From Methylobacillus sp. MM3 (GTDB taxonomy: Bacteria > Pseudomonadota > Gammaproteobacteria > Burkholderiales > Methylophilaceae): a stretch of 64,000 nucleotides of DNA. Made by a program: the position numbers and the translations under genes. This document shows positions 1 to 11,499 of this stretch, piece after piece (position 1 is the stretch's first letter; every line of letters begins with the position of its first letter). Under the pieces are notes generated by a model, which saw only the letters and a program-made list of their open reading frames with translations, was not told the origin of the DNA and did not search any database. The DNA lies in the NCBI RefSeq assembly GCF_001645185.1, contig NZ_LXTQ01000020.1:62001-126000 (forward strand), written 5' to 3'.

Positions 1-401
1 GCGCTAGAACGCACATGGCGCAGCACATTGATGTCGTTTTGGTCGGCAGGCTCATCGCCAATACCTAACTCGGCCAGCAAGGCGTCTTCGTCCAATTCAT
101 CCACATTAGCCGCCGTCGCCGCTGTCGCACCAGACAGCAAGCCGGGGGCATCCAGCTCAGCCAGCAAGGTTTGCGCTTCCGGCAACTTGCGTAGCTGGTC
201 TAGGCGCACCGCATACAGACGCTCGAAGATGTCTCGGTCCTCTCCATGCAACGGAGTGCGGCCGTGTGCCTGATAGAAGCGCAGAATATCCTCGAAGCCG
301 GCGATAATGCGTTCCTCACGCGGAGTCCGGCTAGAAGCCTTAAGTGGGGTAACCTCTACTCCCAACGCATCCAGCAGCTCGTCATCATCCATTTCAGCCA
401 T
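1..401 (-). CDS. Probable GIY-YIG nuclease family protein, N-terminal part (cut by window edge)
   Basis: Only the first 133 residues are inside the window and the C-terminus is missing. The visible part is acidic (runs of D/E near residues 5-8 and 108-112) and contains RTPREERIIAGFEDI followed by HGEDRDIFERLYAVRL. From memory this N-terminal block belongs to proteins annotated as GIY-YIG nuclease family, whose catalytic domain lies near the C-terminus, so the nuclease itself cannot be seen here. The ATG at 401 overlaps the helicase stop (394-396) by 8 nt, so the two are translationally coupled. An alternative start is the ATG at 392. By position it is the candidate DNA-cutting partner of the upstream methyltransferase and helicase. 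The family call rests on recognising the sequence, not on a visible catalytic motif. Confidence 0.6.
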   Translation of the reverse strand, partial: MAEMDDDELLDALGVEVTPLKASSRTPREERIIAGFEDILRFYQAHGRTPLHGEDRDIFERLYAVRLDQLRKLPEAQTLLAELDAPGLLSGATAATAANVDELDEDALLAELGIGDEPADQNDINVLRHVRSS

Positions 402-2508
402 TGCTGAATTCCCCCTGTACCTGCGCTGCTTTGGCCTGCGCACGGTAACGTGCGAGAGCAGCTACACCTTCTGCCATGCGCTTTTCCCAAGCGTCAGCGG
501 AATTGATGTCAGGCAGGCGGCCTCGCTCATTCTTGAACTGCAAGGCACGTTTTGCCAGCTCTCGGGCTTCGTCCTCAGGGATACTCACCTTCTTGGCAGC
601 AATGCTGGCCTGCACCTGCCGCAGCGACTTCTCATCCATTGCTTTTGCAAGTACCGCATAGGCGGCATCAAATGGGTTGATGCGGTCGATCAGGTCAATA
701 TCCAGATCGCGCACATTGACGAACTTGCGCACCCCATCTATCAAAGCTGTACTGCCATTTGTTGCGCCTTCAGCATCAGCCTGGGCCAATGCCAGTTTGG
801 CCTGCTGTGTGATATTCATGGCAGCGATGGCGTGTTGCCGGATCGCCTCTTGATCTACCTCACTCAATTCCGGGTAACGCTCACGTACGATCTTGCCCAT
901 GCGCAACTGGGTCAGCTCTTCAGGCAAGGTGTTTTCCTTGTCGAACAGGCCACGCTCCAGCACAGTTTTGTCCTGCAAGAAGCTGGTGACCACTTCGTTC
1001 AAGTCTTCCTTGCAGATGCGCGTGGCCTCCGAGCTTTGTGGTGTTGCCAGTCCGTTGATTTCCACGTGAATCTGACCAGTGTCCTTGTTCACGCCGATGT
1101 TGTGGCCGCCCTCCTTGTAGCCTTCCTCGCCATAATCGAAGCCATCCTTCGGTCCGTTGTTCTTGGGAGTGAACTCGTAGCGCGGGGCCAATACTTGTTC
1201 CATTAACAGGCTAGCGGAAATGGCTTTGAGCATATCGTTCACTGCCTCGGCCACAGCAGCTTGCTCGGCTTCAGGCTCAGCAATCAGGTTGGTAAAGCGG
1301 GCACGCTCTTTGTTCTCGGCATCGCGCGTTGCGCGGCCAATGATCTGCACAATTTCGGTCAGACTGCTGCGGTAACCAATGGTCAGCGCGTGTTCGCACC
1401 ATATCCAGTCAAAACCTTCCTTCGCCATGCCCAGAGCGATAATGACATCCACATGATCGCGATTGTCCTTTTGCTTCGGATCTTTAAGTGCAGCCAGCAC
1501 GCGAGAACGCTGGGCCGGGTCACTGTCATCAACGAGATCGGCCACTTTCAGCGTGCTGCCATCCTGTGCTTTCACCAGATGGAAGCTCGTGACCGGATCA
1601 ACCCCTTGCCACTCTCCCAGCGCGTTGATGATTTCATTGACCTCACGCTCCTTGTCCTTGAGGCTCTCGCGTGCATTGACGTTCGGAATATGCACGATGG
1701 TTTTCAAGGACGGATCCAACACCTTGGCGACGGCATCCACGTAACGGCCTGTGTAAAAGAAGTAGCCGATGTCCAGCGACTTGAGCCAATTGTAACCGTT
1801 GAGCTGTTCATAGTAGGTATAGGTAACTGTCTCGAACTTGGCCTCATCCGTCGGGACCAGTACTGCCTCACTATCGCCACGGAAGTAGGAACCGGTCATG
1901 GCAACCAGATGCACCTTGTCGCGGGCTATGAACGCACCCAATTGGCTGCCCAGCTTGTTGTCCGGATTGCTGGAGACATGGTGGAACTCGTCAATAGCGA
2001 TCAGGCGGTTATCAAAAGCTTCGATGCCTAACTCTTCCACCGCAAAACGAAAGGTAGCATGTGTGCAAACCAGCGCTTTGTCGGCACTCTCCAGAAATTT
2101 GCGCACTGCGTCCACCTTAGACTTTGCCACCTTTGGCTCGTCCACCCCAGGGGCATTGCATAGGTTCCATTGCGGGGCAACCTGCCAATCCCAATAGAAA
2201 CCGCACTGGCTCAGCGGCTCGTCGGCAAAGCTGCCACCAATGGAACGCTCCGGCACCACGATAATAGCTTGCTGTATGCCTTGGTTATTGATCTTGTCCA
2301 GTGCGACGAACATCAACGCACGAGATTTTCCCGATGCCGGGGGCGATTTGATCAATAGATACTGCTCGCCGCGCTTGGCATAGGCGCGCTCCTGCATTGC
2401 ACGCATGCCTAGTGCGTTGGCCTTACTAGAGGCACCGGTCCGTGCTGTGGTGATAGATACCGATGGAATGGTATAGATATTGGTGGGGTTGCCTGCCTGC
2501 TCACTCAT
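394..2508 (-). CDS. DEAD/DEAH-box (SF2) helicase family protein of a restriction-like cluster
   Basis: A 704-residue ATP-dependent SF2 helicase/translocase, probably moving on DNA for the adjacent modification/restriction proteins. Visible motifs are Walker A PPASGKS (about residues 56-62), Walker B/II IAIDEFHH (a DEFH variant of DEAH), motif III AMTGSYF and motif VI QIIGRATRDAE. The C-terminal third (about 470-704) shows no motif I know and may bind partners. Its ATG overlaps the methyltransferase stop (ATGA, 2505-2508), and its own stop overlaps the next ORF, which indicates a tightly coupled operon. The Walker A is atypical (PPASGKS rather than GxxxxGKT), but this is common in restriction-associated helicases. 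The helicase call is secure; the role in defence is inferred from the neighbours. Confidence 0.85.
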   Translation of the reverse strand: MSEQAGNPTNIYTIPSVSITTARTGASSKANALGMRAMQERAYAKRGEQYLLIKSPPASGKSRALMFVALDKINNQGIQQAIIVVPERSIGGSFADEPLSQCGFYWDWQVAPQWNLCNAPGVDEPKVAKSKVDAVRKFLESADKALVCTHATFRFAVEELGIEAFDNRLIAIDEFHHVSSNPDNKLGSQLGAFIARDKVHLVAMTGSYFRGDSEAVLVPTDEAKFETVTYTYYEQLNGYNWLKSLDIGYFFYTGRYVDAVAKVLDPSLKTIVHIPNVNARESLKDKEREVNEIINALGEWQGVDPVTSFHLVKAQDGSTLKVADLVDDSDPAQRSRVLAALKDPKQKDNRDHVDVIIALGMAKEGFDWIWCEHALTIGYRSSLTEIVQIIGRATRDAENKERARFTNLIAEPEAEQAAVAEAVNDMLKAISASLLMEQVLAPRYEFTPKNNGPKDGFDYGEEGYKEGGHNIGVNKDTGQIHVEINGLATPQSSEATRICKEDLNEVVTSFLQDKTVLERGLFDKENTLPEELTQLRMGKIVRERYPELSEVDQEAIRQHAIAAMNITQQAKLALAQADAEGATNGSTALIDGVRKFVNVRDLDIDLIDRINPFDAAYAVLAKAMDEKSLRQVQASIAAKKVSIPEDEARELAKRALQFKNERGRLPDINSADAWEKRMAEGVAALARYRAQAKAAQVQGEFSNG

Positions 2509-5279
2509 AGTTTGCTTACCTTTTTCGTTTTAGGCGTAGCTCTGACAGCCTCCGTCGTCATCTTGGTATATAGCTCAAACAGTTTTTCCAGCCGCTCGGT
2601 GTCGTTCTTAAAGCGGCGGCCGATATAGATGCGCTCCAGCACTTCATCGTTGCGTTCATGGGCACGCCGCAAGTTGTCCGGCATATTATCCTGATCGTAC
2701 AGGTCGGCGATGGTAGCGGGGAAATGCGCTTCGCGGGCTAGCAGGATGTCCTCGGCGCATCTGGTGAGGTCAGCCTTGTTCTGTTCGGTGAGCAACGGTA
2801 TGGAGAAAGTATTCCAACCAAGGGTATTGGAGTATCTGATTCGTGTCTCAAGTTTTCCGCATACCGTGATCGCCCATATTAAGTGCAATCTTGATGCTGC
2901 AATAGCGAAAAAACGTAGGTCAGCATCGTATAGTGCGAAAGCCGTGTTTGGGAACACAACATAATTACCTTCTAGTGTTACAGGTAAGTATGGTCTTGAT
3001 TCAGAAGAAACATTAGGAATTGCTATTGTCCATTTTTTGCATGAGTTCATTTCACGAAACTGATGTGGCGTCAGTGCCATTTTGATCGCCCCAGCATCTG
3101 GAGAAGCAAGCCTGCTTTCTTTAACTGAAGCTAGTCTTTCAGCAATCAACTGATTTCGAAAGACAACATCCGGGATCTGCTCTTGTGGAAGCCACAGACA
3201 ATATCTTTGAGATCCTTTAACAAGCTCCGCTCCTCCTTTGAAGATTCGAATAGACTTTTCGGGAAATCCGCTGTCCACCAGTCTCGCCTTCTCGTCACGA
3301 TCTAAAAGCAAGCCATCCGAAAGCCCGTAGTAATTGCCCTTCACCATTTGAGACAGGTCTGAAACCGGACTTGATGCTTTCTCAACAAAAACACTGCGTC
3401 CCGGTACTAGATAGGGATTGATACGCTCAACTTGCTGCTTTACCTCATCCTCGATAAGGAAACATTGGCCATCACTTTGGCGTGAGCAGCCGATGATTAC
3501 GACTGTGACTGTCGCGTTCTCCGAAGCTAAGTTCCGCCATCGAAACGACCTAACAGCAAAATCAATTCTGATCCCTTTATCAAATGCTGGCTTCCAGAAA
3601 TATGCAACACTTTGACCTTGCGTTATTGAGTTTGTACTTACGAAGGCGAATCTTGATGTGGTGGCCGCCGTAAACTCTATCGCTTTCCAAAACCAACCGC
3701 AGATGTAATCAAGTGATTTCCAGTTGACGCTTGTATTAGCAAAGCAATTTCGAATGTCATTTTTCTGTTGCTTTGATTGGTCTGCGTTGCCTTTGTAGGG
3801 CGGATTCCCACAGATATACGTTTCCCCGCCTTCGTTCTCGAAGTCGATTTCCGTTTGATTGAGTGGAGTGTTAAACAAATCATCTGCGGCCAGCTTCACA
3901 CCTGTGCCCGTGGGTGGGCAGATGTTCAACCAATCCAAACCAAGCGCATTACCGCAAATGATCCAGTTTTGCGCGTTTAGCGGCAGAAACTCTGCCAGCG
4001 CATCCTTCTGCCCGCGATACAGAACGTCACACTGGAACTCAGCAATGATGAGTGCTAGGCGTGCAATTTCCGCCGGGAAATCGCGTAACTCGATACCCCG
4101 GAAGTTGGTCAGCGGTATCTCACTGCCCAGATGCGATTCATCCCGGCGGCGGTTGATTTCCGCCTCGATCTCGCGCATCTGCTTGTAGGCGATGACCAGA
4201 AAGTTGCCCGAACCGCAGGCCGGATCGAACACGCGGATGCGCGCCATGCGCTTGCGCAAGTTGATCAGCTTGATCTTGTTGTCGCCCGCTTCTTCTAATT
4301 GCGTTCGCAAATCATCCAGAAACAGGGGGTTCAACACCTTGAGAATGTTGGGCACACTAGTGTAGTGCATTCCCAAGGCGCCCCGCTCTTCCTCATCGGC
4401 TACGGCCTGGATCATGCTACCGAAGATGTCCGGATTGATCTCGCGCCAGTTCAATTCTCCCGCCAGCCGTAAGTAGGTGCGCGCGATGCGCGTGAAGCGC
4501 GGCACTTCGGTACTTCCAGAAAATAGGCCACCATTCACATAAGGGAAGCCATTGGCCCAACTGGGCAAGCGGGGCTGGGAATTGACGCGCTCAGCGGCTT
4601 TGATATTCATAGCGCGGAAGATTTCGGATAACACCTCGTGGGTATTGGAACCATCACGTTCGCTCATCTGCTCTATGGTCTGGGTGAACAGACCTTCACC
4701 ATTGAAGATGTCAGTGTCTTCGGCAAATAAGCAAAACACCAGCCGAGCCATGAAGTGATTCATGTCGGGGCGACGCTCCTCCCTAGCCCAGTCCGGATTT
4801 TTGCGTAGCAGCTCGACATACAACTTGTTGAGCCGCCCGGTGGCGCGCACGTCGACTGGATTCTCCTTGATCTCCTGGATAGTAGAGATACCAGCCAGCG
4901 GTAGGAAGAAGCCGAAGTGGTTCGGAAAGTCAGAGTAGGCGCAAGTGATGGTTTCGCCACTTATCAATTCTTCTGCCTCAAGGGTTTGCCCATCTGTAGC
5001 GAGAATGAACTTAGCCTTGGCCTTGATCGTGGCTGGACTGGCACGTAACGTCTTGAGGGTGTCACCTACGGCATCTGCATCGCATACAGCGATATGGATA
5101 TTGTTGCGCTGGAGCACACCACCCTGCACGTCCGAAGAATTGTTGTTACCAGCACGCAGGCGCTTGAGGGTAGCGTCCTTGTTGCCGAAAGCAGCTAGGA
5201 AGACAAAAGGGAACTCTTCCTTGTCAAAAGGCTGGAGCGCTAAACTTGATATTGCTTCTTCGATCTCTACTGCGTTCAT
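2505..5279 (-). CDS. Class I SAM-dependent DNA methyltransferase, MmeI-like, with fused specificity region
   Basis: A 924-residue N6-adenine-type DNA methylase. The SAM-binding motif I DPACGSGNF is near residue 352 and the catalytic motif IV NPPY near residue 491 (CGNPPYKGNAD). An N-terminal helical region (about 1-340) precedes the catalytic core, and a probable target-recognition region follows (about 520-830). I see no PD-(D/E)XK nuclease motif at the N-terminus, unlike MmeI itself, so cutting would need a separate subunit such as the downstream GIY-YIG candidate. The segment coding for the recognition region (about 2820-3780) is visibly more AT-rich than the gene ends, a sign of exchange. 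It starts 39 nt after the membrane-protein stop, with no clear Shine-Dalgarno. The methylase call is firm; the system type is inference. Confidence 0.88.
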   Translation of the reverse strand: MNAVEIEEAISSLALQPFDKEEFPFVFLAAFGNKDATLKRLRAGNNNSSDVQGGVLQRNNIHIAVCDADAVGDTLKTLRASPATIKAKAKFILATDGQTLEAEELISGETITCAYSDFPNHFGFFLPLAGISTIQEIKENPVDVRATGRLNKLYVELLRKNPDWAREERRPDMNHFMARLVFCLFAEDTDIFNGEGLFTQTIEQMSERDGSNTHEVLSEIFRAMNIKAAERVNSQPRLPSWANGFPYVNGGLFSGSTEVPRFTRIARTYLRLAGELNWREINPDIFGSMIQAVADEEERGALGMHYTSVPNILKVLNPLFLDDLRTQLEEAGDNKIKLINLRKRMARIRVFDPACGSGNFLVIAYKQMREIEAEINRRRDESHLGSEIPLTNFRGIELRDFPAEIARLALIIAEFQCDVLYRGQKDALAEFLPLNAQNWIICGNALGLDWLNICPPTGTGVKLAADDLFNTPLNQTEIDFENEGGETYICGNPPYKGNADQSKQQKNDIRNCFANTSVNWKSLDYICGWFWKAIEFTAATTSRFAFVSTNSITQGQSVAYFWKPAFDKGIRIDFAVRSFRWRNLASENATVTVVIIGCSRQSDGQCFLIEDEVKQQVERINPYLVPGRSVFVEKASSPVSDLSQMVKGNYYGLSDGLLLDRDEKARLVDSGFPEKSIRIFKGGAELVKGSQRYCLWLPQEQIPDVVFRNQLIAERLASVKESRLASPDAGAIKMALTPHQFREMNSCKKWTIAIPNVSSESRPYLPVTLEGNYVVFPNTAFALYDADLRFFAIAASRLHLIWAITVCGKLETRIRYSNTLGWNTFSIPLLTEQNKADLTRCAEDILLAREAHFPATIADLYDQDNMPDNLRRAHERNDEVLERIYIGRRFKNDTERLEKLFELYTKMTTEAVRATPKTKKVSKL

Positions 5280-5318
5280 TAGGTCATTATTATTATTGAA
5301 TAGAATAGACTGGTAGTG

Positions 5319-6482
5319 TCATTGAACAATAACCCACCCGTTTTCTGAGAAAAAAGAAGAAACACCAGAAAAATAAAGCATAACTATGGTGGAAATAGCC
5401 AAGCACAGAGCGACCAATCCATCAATAACCCAAATTAACCATTTCTGATGGGCGTGGCGTGCGTCTATCTCCTTATAGACATGCTGGAACCGAGACACAA
5501 CCGTTTGGTACTTACTCTCAAGTTGTTGCTGTTGCTGGTCGACCTCATTTTTAACGGCCTTTAATGTATGACGTTGGTTGCGGATTAACAAATCCATCAA
5601 GATTGCAAAAATCAAAGCGCCCAACCAGATAAGCAGGTTTTTGCTAGTCCAGGCGCCTTTGTTTTCCATTTGACCGCCTACTAATACCAATGCAACCGGT
5701 ACAGCCAATAGCTGGCTCTGCATGTCAGAAAATACCTTGTTCAGCTTGATCATGGCATCGAGCTTTTCCTTCTCGACCTCAGCTTTGACTTTCTGAAAGG
5801 AAAACTCCGCCACGTAGAGCTGATAGCTCGCTTGCACCTTCTCGACGAACTCCTCAAAGCGAGACAGCAATTCCGAGAACGGCAGTTTCTTCCGACCTAA
5901 AAACAGTTCAAGTAACGCCGTCTTGAGGATCGTCCGCTTCTGTTCTTTGTGGGTTTCGCTGGTAACGAATTCCGATTCAAATTTCTTTAGTGCTGGTAGC
6001 TCATGCAGGTCCACCACCGTGTAATGCGGTGTTATCTCGATTTTTTCTCTGTGCAGAAAAACCAACGTTTTGGCCTCCCCGACTCCGCCTTGATGATCAG
6101 CCTCTTTGGCAAACAAAGCATAGAGCTTTGTCGCAGCTAAGTAATGTTGACCAGTCGAGGGTAGCGTCATTTCATCACCACTGTACAGACTATCACTGTC
6201 CGCCAAATAAAATCGAAGTGGCGCAGTAATTCGCCTAGCCGGAGATGCCAAGACATCGTCTAGCGTCTCGAAGAATCCTGTGGCCACATGACACTCCAAG
6301 GTACTATCGGAGCTGTTCGCACTGATTAGCAGATCTGCATGATCCAAAGTAGCCCGCAAGGTTTCAAAATCGATGCCGTCACTTACTTTGCCACTCAACT
6401 GCCCGGCAGTAATTTGATAATTCTGCATGTTCTTGAACAGCAGAATTGTCAGATCGAGCGGGTCAGTCGGAAGCTGGTTCAT
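5319..6482 (-). CDS. Membrane protein with coiled coil and three C-terminal transmembrane segments, unknown function
   Basis: 387 residues that I do not recognise as a named family. The N-terminal two thirds look soluble, with a charged helical stretch (about 180-250). Hydrophobic segments follow near residues 255-270 (LLAVPVALVLVGG), 281-299 (LLIWLGALIFAILMDLLI) and 345-368 (WLIWVIDGLVALCLAIS). Between the last two lies a Gln-rich coiled coil (about 305-340, VDQQQQQLESKYQ). Its start overlaps the end of the NA37-type gene by 20 nt, so the two are coupled and probably work together. A cytosolic sensor domain plus a membrane anchor is typical of bacterial defence effectors, but no effector motif is present and this role is conjecture. 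Confidence 0.6.
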   Translation of the reverse strand: MNQLPTDPLDLTILLFKNMQNYQITAGQLSGKVSDGIDFETLRATLDHADLLISANSSDSTLECHVATGFFETLDDVLASPARRITAPLRFYLADSDSLYSGDEMTLPSTGQHYLAATKLYALFAKEADHQGGVGEAKTLVFLHREKIEITPHYTVVDLHELPALKKFESEFVTSETHKEQKRTILKTALLELFLGRKKLPFSELLSRFEEFVEKVQASYQLYVAEFSFQKVKAEVEKEKLDAMIKLNKVFSDMQSQLLAVPVALVLVGGQMENKGAWTSKNLLIWLGALIFAILMDLLIRNQRHTLKAVKNEVDQQQQQLESKYQTVVSRFQHVYKEIDARHAHQKWLIWVIDGLVALCLAISTIVMLYFSGVSSFFSENGWVIVQ

Positions 6483-7503
6483 CGTTGCTGGCCTTGTGTA
6501 TCTTAATCTCGGCGATCAGCTCGTTAGGTAGGTTGTTAATAACCAGACAAGCATTGTCTTCATCAAAATCCACACGACCATCCTGAATGTCCTGCACATC
6601 GAAACTCACTTTGACCGACCCAAAAGAGCGTGAAATCCGTTTGAAACGAGTGTATGTGGCTTTATGTGGTTTGAAGGTTTCATTAACCTCATAGCCTCTG
6701 TCCCGTACATAGTCTGAAAAATCAGCCGGGGTCTGGTCATTTATTAAAGCCGATAGGGCTGTTAGGTTTACCGGTTCACCAGCTTTTTCCTTGGCGTCAC
6801 AATAATCATATACACGTTGCCGGCCCGCGCGCTTTTGTTCTTGCGTCCAAGCATTATCGTGGCAATATGCCTCGAAAGCCTCGCGCATTTGCCCGGTATG
6901 ATGTCTTGAGTCTGTATATTCCGTACAGCCCAGCGCTTCCCGGAAATATTTGGAAACCTCAGCTCCGCCCTGCCGCTTCTTGATGAAAGATAGATAGGGT
7001 TGGGTGTTGGCATGCCATTTTCCAAGGTCAACGCGTGCAGCTTCGTGTAGGTGATCAATATCGAAGCTCAAGGTGTCACTTAGCTCCAGCGTCTGCTCGT
7101 TGACACCAGTACCGGGCTTAAGCTTAAGCATGGCTACCAGCATCCAATCCTGCCCTTGATTCGTATATCGCAGGAACAAGGCATAGCCGCCTGTCGAAAA
7201 AGCTTCATCCCCCATCCTGGCAGCAATCAAGTCTGTAGCTTCCTGTGTGAAGGCAATAAAGTCATCGCCAGCAGTTACATAACCATTCATTAGCACAGGG
7301 AAGCGATACACCGTTTGGTTGGTATCGAACGTACCATAGCCACTAGTAGCTTTGCTATAAATTTTTAGAACATCTTCGACCGTGCGTTCAAGCCGTTGAT
7401 CGACAGGTAAGCGAGACATGCGCTTGTGCGTAGTAGCGGAACTAGGCCCAGTAATGTTCCGACCCTTGCTTATACGATGCAGGATAGCTTCCTGAATTTG
7501 CAT
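6463..7503 (-). CDS. Nucleoid-associated protein of the NA37/YejK (NdpA) family
   Basis: 346 residues, close to YejK of enterobacteria in length. The N-terminus MQIQEAILHRISK, the central block FDIDHLHEAARVDLGKW, the stretch LSFIKKRQGGAEVSKYFRE and the following LGCTEYTDS match the NA37 pattern as I know it. These proteins bind the nucleoid, but their biochemical role is poorly defined. The ATG at 7503 is preceded by GGGGAG at good spacing. It is the first gene of the minus-strand accessory cluster, 244 bp after the gyrB stop, and overlaps the membrane-protein gene. Standing beside a methylase, helicase and nuclease rather than in a housekeeping context suggests a defence-associated paralogue; that role is inference. 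Confidence 0.8.
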   Translation of the reverse strand: MQIQEAILHRISKGRNITGPSSATTHKRMSRLPVDQRLERTVEDVLKIYSKATSGYGTFDTNQTVYRFPVLMNGYVTAGDDFIAFTQEATDLIAARMGDEAFSTGGYALFLRYTNQGQDWMLVAMLKLKPGTGVNEQTLELSDTLSFDIDHLHEAARVDLGKWHANTQPYLSFIKKRQGGAEVSKYFREALGCTEYTDSRHHTGQMREAFEAYCHDNAWTQEQKRAGRQRVYDYCDAKEKAGEPVNLTALSALINDQTPADFSDYVRDRGYEVNETFKPHKATYTRFKRISRSFGSVKVSFDVQDIQDGRVDFDEDNACLVINNLPNELIAEIKIHKASNDEPASD

Positions 7504-7659
7504 GTTCTCCCCTTGATGTATTTAGTTTAAAGAGTACTTAATTGGTTTTTATAGACAGCGGCAGACCGTCGTAGATTCCAGTGCAATCTATGCTTGTAAA
7601 TGTACTACCTTAATGCTCTTAGGTTGGTGATCTCTATGCACATGGTATTAACATTTCAT

Positions 7660-7683
7660 AAAAAACGGCCGCATAGAGCGGCC
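7660..7683 (-). terminator. Rho-independent terminator downstream of gyrB
   Basis: On the minus strand a perfect 6-bp G+C-only stem (GGCCGC/GCGGCC) with loop TCTAT is followed by G and six T. It lies 65 bp past the gyrB stop and separates gyrB from the accessory cluster. Confidence 0.88.
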
Positions 7684-7747
7684 ATTTCATGAGAAAGACT
7701 ATCTTTTTTGTATTCTTGGGGAAAATCCTAGTATCTAGTGAATAACT

Positions 7748-10164
<2,417 letters not shown>

Positions 10165-10186
10165 ATTCGGTTGAAATGGGCGCGGG

Positions 10187-11290
10187 TCAGATGCGCATCG
10201 GCATGACGACATATTTGTAATTGTCGTCGCCGGGGACTGTTACCAGGCAACTGCTATTGGCATCGGCAAAGGAGAACGTGATGGTTTCCGTGCCGACATT
10301 GGTCAACACATCAATCATGTAGGTGACATTGAAACCGATATCGAGCGGATCGCCGCCGTAGTTGATTTCGAGTTCTTCTTCGGCTTCTTCCTGCTCACTG
10401 TTGCTGCTGATCAGGCGCAGGCTGTCCTTGCCCAATACCATGCGGATGCCGCGATATTTTTCATTCGAGAGAATCGAAGCGCGCTGCATCGCAAGAAGCA
10501 GCATCTGGCGATTTACTTCGAAAATATTCTGATATCCATTTGGAATGACGCGGGTGTAATCCGGGAATTTACCGTCAATTACCTTTGAAATCAAACGGAT
10601 ACCAGAAAAAGCGAAGTTGGCCTGATTGGCGCTGACTTCGATGGAAACTTCGTCGTCGCTATCATCCAGCAGCTTGATCAGTTCGAGAATAGTCTTGCGC
10701 GGAAGGATAAGTTCTTGTTTCTCGTAGCTTTGTTGCAGTTCGGTAGAGGTAAAGCTGAGGCGGTGGCCATCGGTACCCACGACATTCAGACGGTTACCGT
10801 TGACTTCAAATAGCAAGCCATTCAGGTAATAGCGAATATCCTGTTGTGCCATCGCGTATTCAACCTGACGGAGCAAGCGTTTCAGTTGGTTCTGCGCCAG
10901 CGTCAGAGTCAGGCTGGTGTCGCCGCCTCCCTTTGCCATCATCGGGTAGTCGCCTGCTGGCAGGGTTTGCAGATTAAAGCGGCTCTTGCCGGCTTTTACT
11001 TGCATGCGGTTGTCGGTGATCTCCAGGGTTATCTGTGACTGATCGGGTAGCGCGCGGCAAATATCCAGCATCTTGCGTGCAGAAACCGTAGTCGCTATAT
11101 CGCTGCTAGGGGCTGCGGGCAGGGAAAGCGATATCTGCATTTCAAGATCGGTCGCAGTTAAAGTCAGCGTGTCCTGTTTCGCTTCCAGTAACAGATTGGT
11201 GAGGATCGGCAGGGTATGACGACGTTCGACAATGCCGCTTACAGAAGAGAGCGGTTTGAGTAATGCTTCACGATCTATTTTTATATTCAT
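10187..11290 (-). CDS. dnaN: DNA polymerase III beta sliding clamp
   Basis: A 367-residue processivity clamp, exactly the usual length. It begins MNIKIDREALLKPLSSVSGIVERRHTL and ends YKYVVMPMRI, matching the conserved C-terminal MPMRL-type tail that shapes the client-binding pocket. The three-domain clamp fold is implied by full-length similarity. It is transcribed away from dnaA on the minus strand. The 206-bp gap to dnaA carries DnaA boxes and an AT-rich tract. The ring dimer tethers Pol III to DNA and is also the signal for RIDA/Hda regulation of DnaA in proteobacteria. Confidence 0.99.
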   Translation of the reverse strand: MNIKIDREALLKPLSSVSGIVERRHTLPILTNLLLEAKQDTLTLTATDLEMQISLSLPAAPSSDIATTVSARKMLDICRALPDQSQITLEITDNRMQVKAGKSRFNLQTLPAGDYPMMAKGGGDTSLTLTLAQNQLKRLLRQVEYAMAQQDIRYYLNGLLFEVNGNRLNVVGTDGHRLSFTSTELQQSYEKQELILPRKTILELIKLLDDSDDEVSIEVSANQANFAFSGIRLISKVIDGKFPDYTRVIPNGYQNIFEVNRQMLLLAMQRASILSNEKYRGIRMVLGKDSLRLISSNSEQEEAEEELEINYGGDPLDIGFNVTYMIDVLTNVGTETITFSFADANSSCLVTVPGDDNYKYVVMPMRI

Positions 11291-11499
11291 AGTACTAAAT
11301 AACCCTAATAATATTTAATAATGCATGAATAATCTGTGGATAAGACTAATTCTCATTATAAATCAGTTAATTATTTTTTGACTAACCCTGCACTTTACAC
11401 TCTGACTATCTGTGGATAGTTTGTTGGCCAATTTTCCGTTTTCTGGAAAAACCAAGTTATCCATCTATTCGCCCACAGCTATGAGGCACTTTATCCTCA
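11291..11499. other. oriC: Probable chromosomal replication origin (oriC): AT-rich tract plus DnaA boxes
   Basis: The dnaA-dnaN gap has a markedly AT-rich left half (about 11291-11395, runs such as TAATAATATTTAATAATG), suitable as an unwinding element. One perfect DnaA box, TGTGGATAA, is at 11335-11343. Weaker boxes are TGTGGATAG (11411-11419), TTATCCATC (11457-11465) and TTATCCTCA (11491-11499, touching the dnaA stop). Gene polarity switches just beyond dnaA (gyrB, dnaN and dnaA minus; rpmH onward plus). A further perfect box lies upstream of dnaA at 12968-12976, so the origin could be bipartite or lie on that side. Confidence 0.7.

Noticed and set aside
7504-7659. Promoter for the accessory cluster
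   Set aside because: Several AT-rich hexamers exist, but no pair has both a good -35/-10 match and correct spacing.
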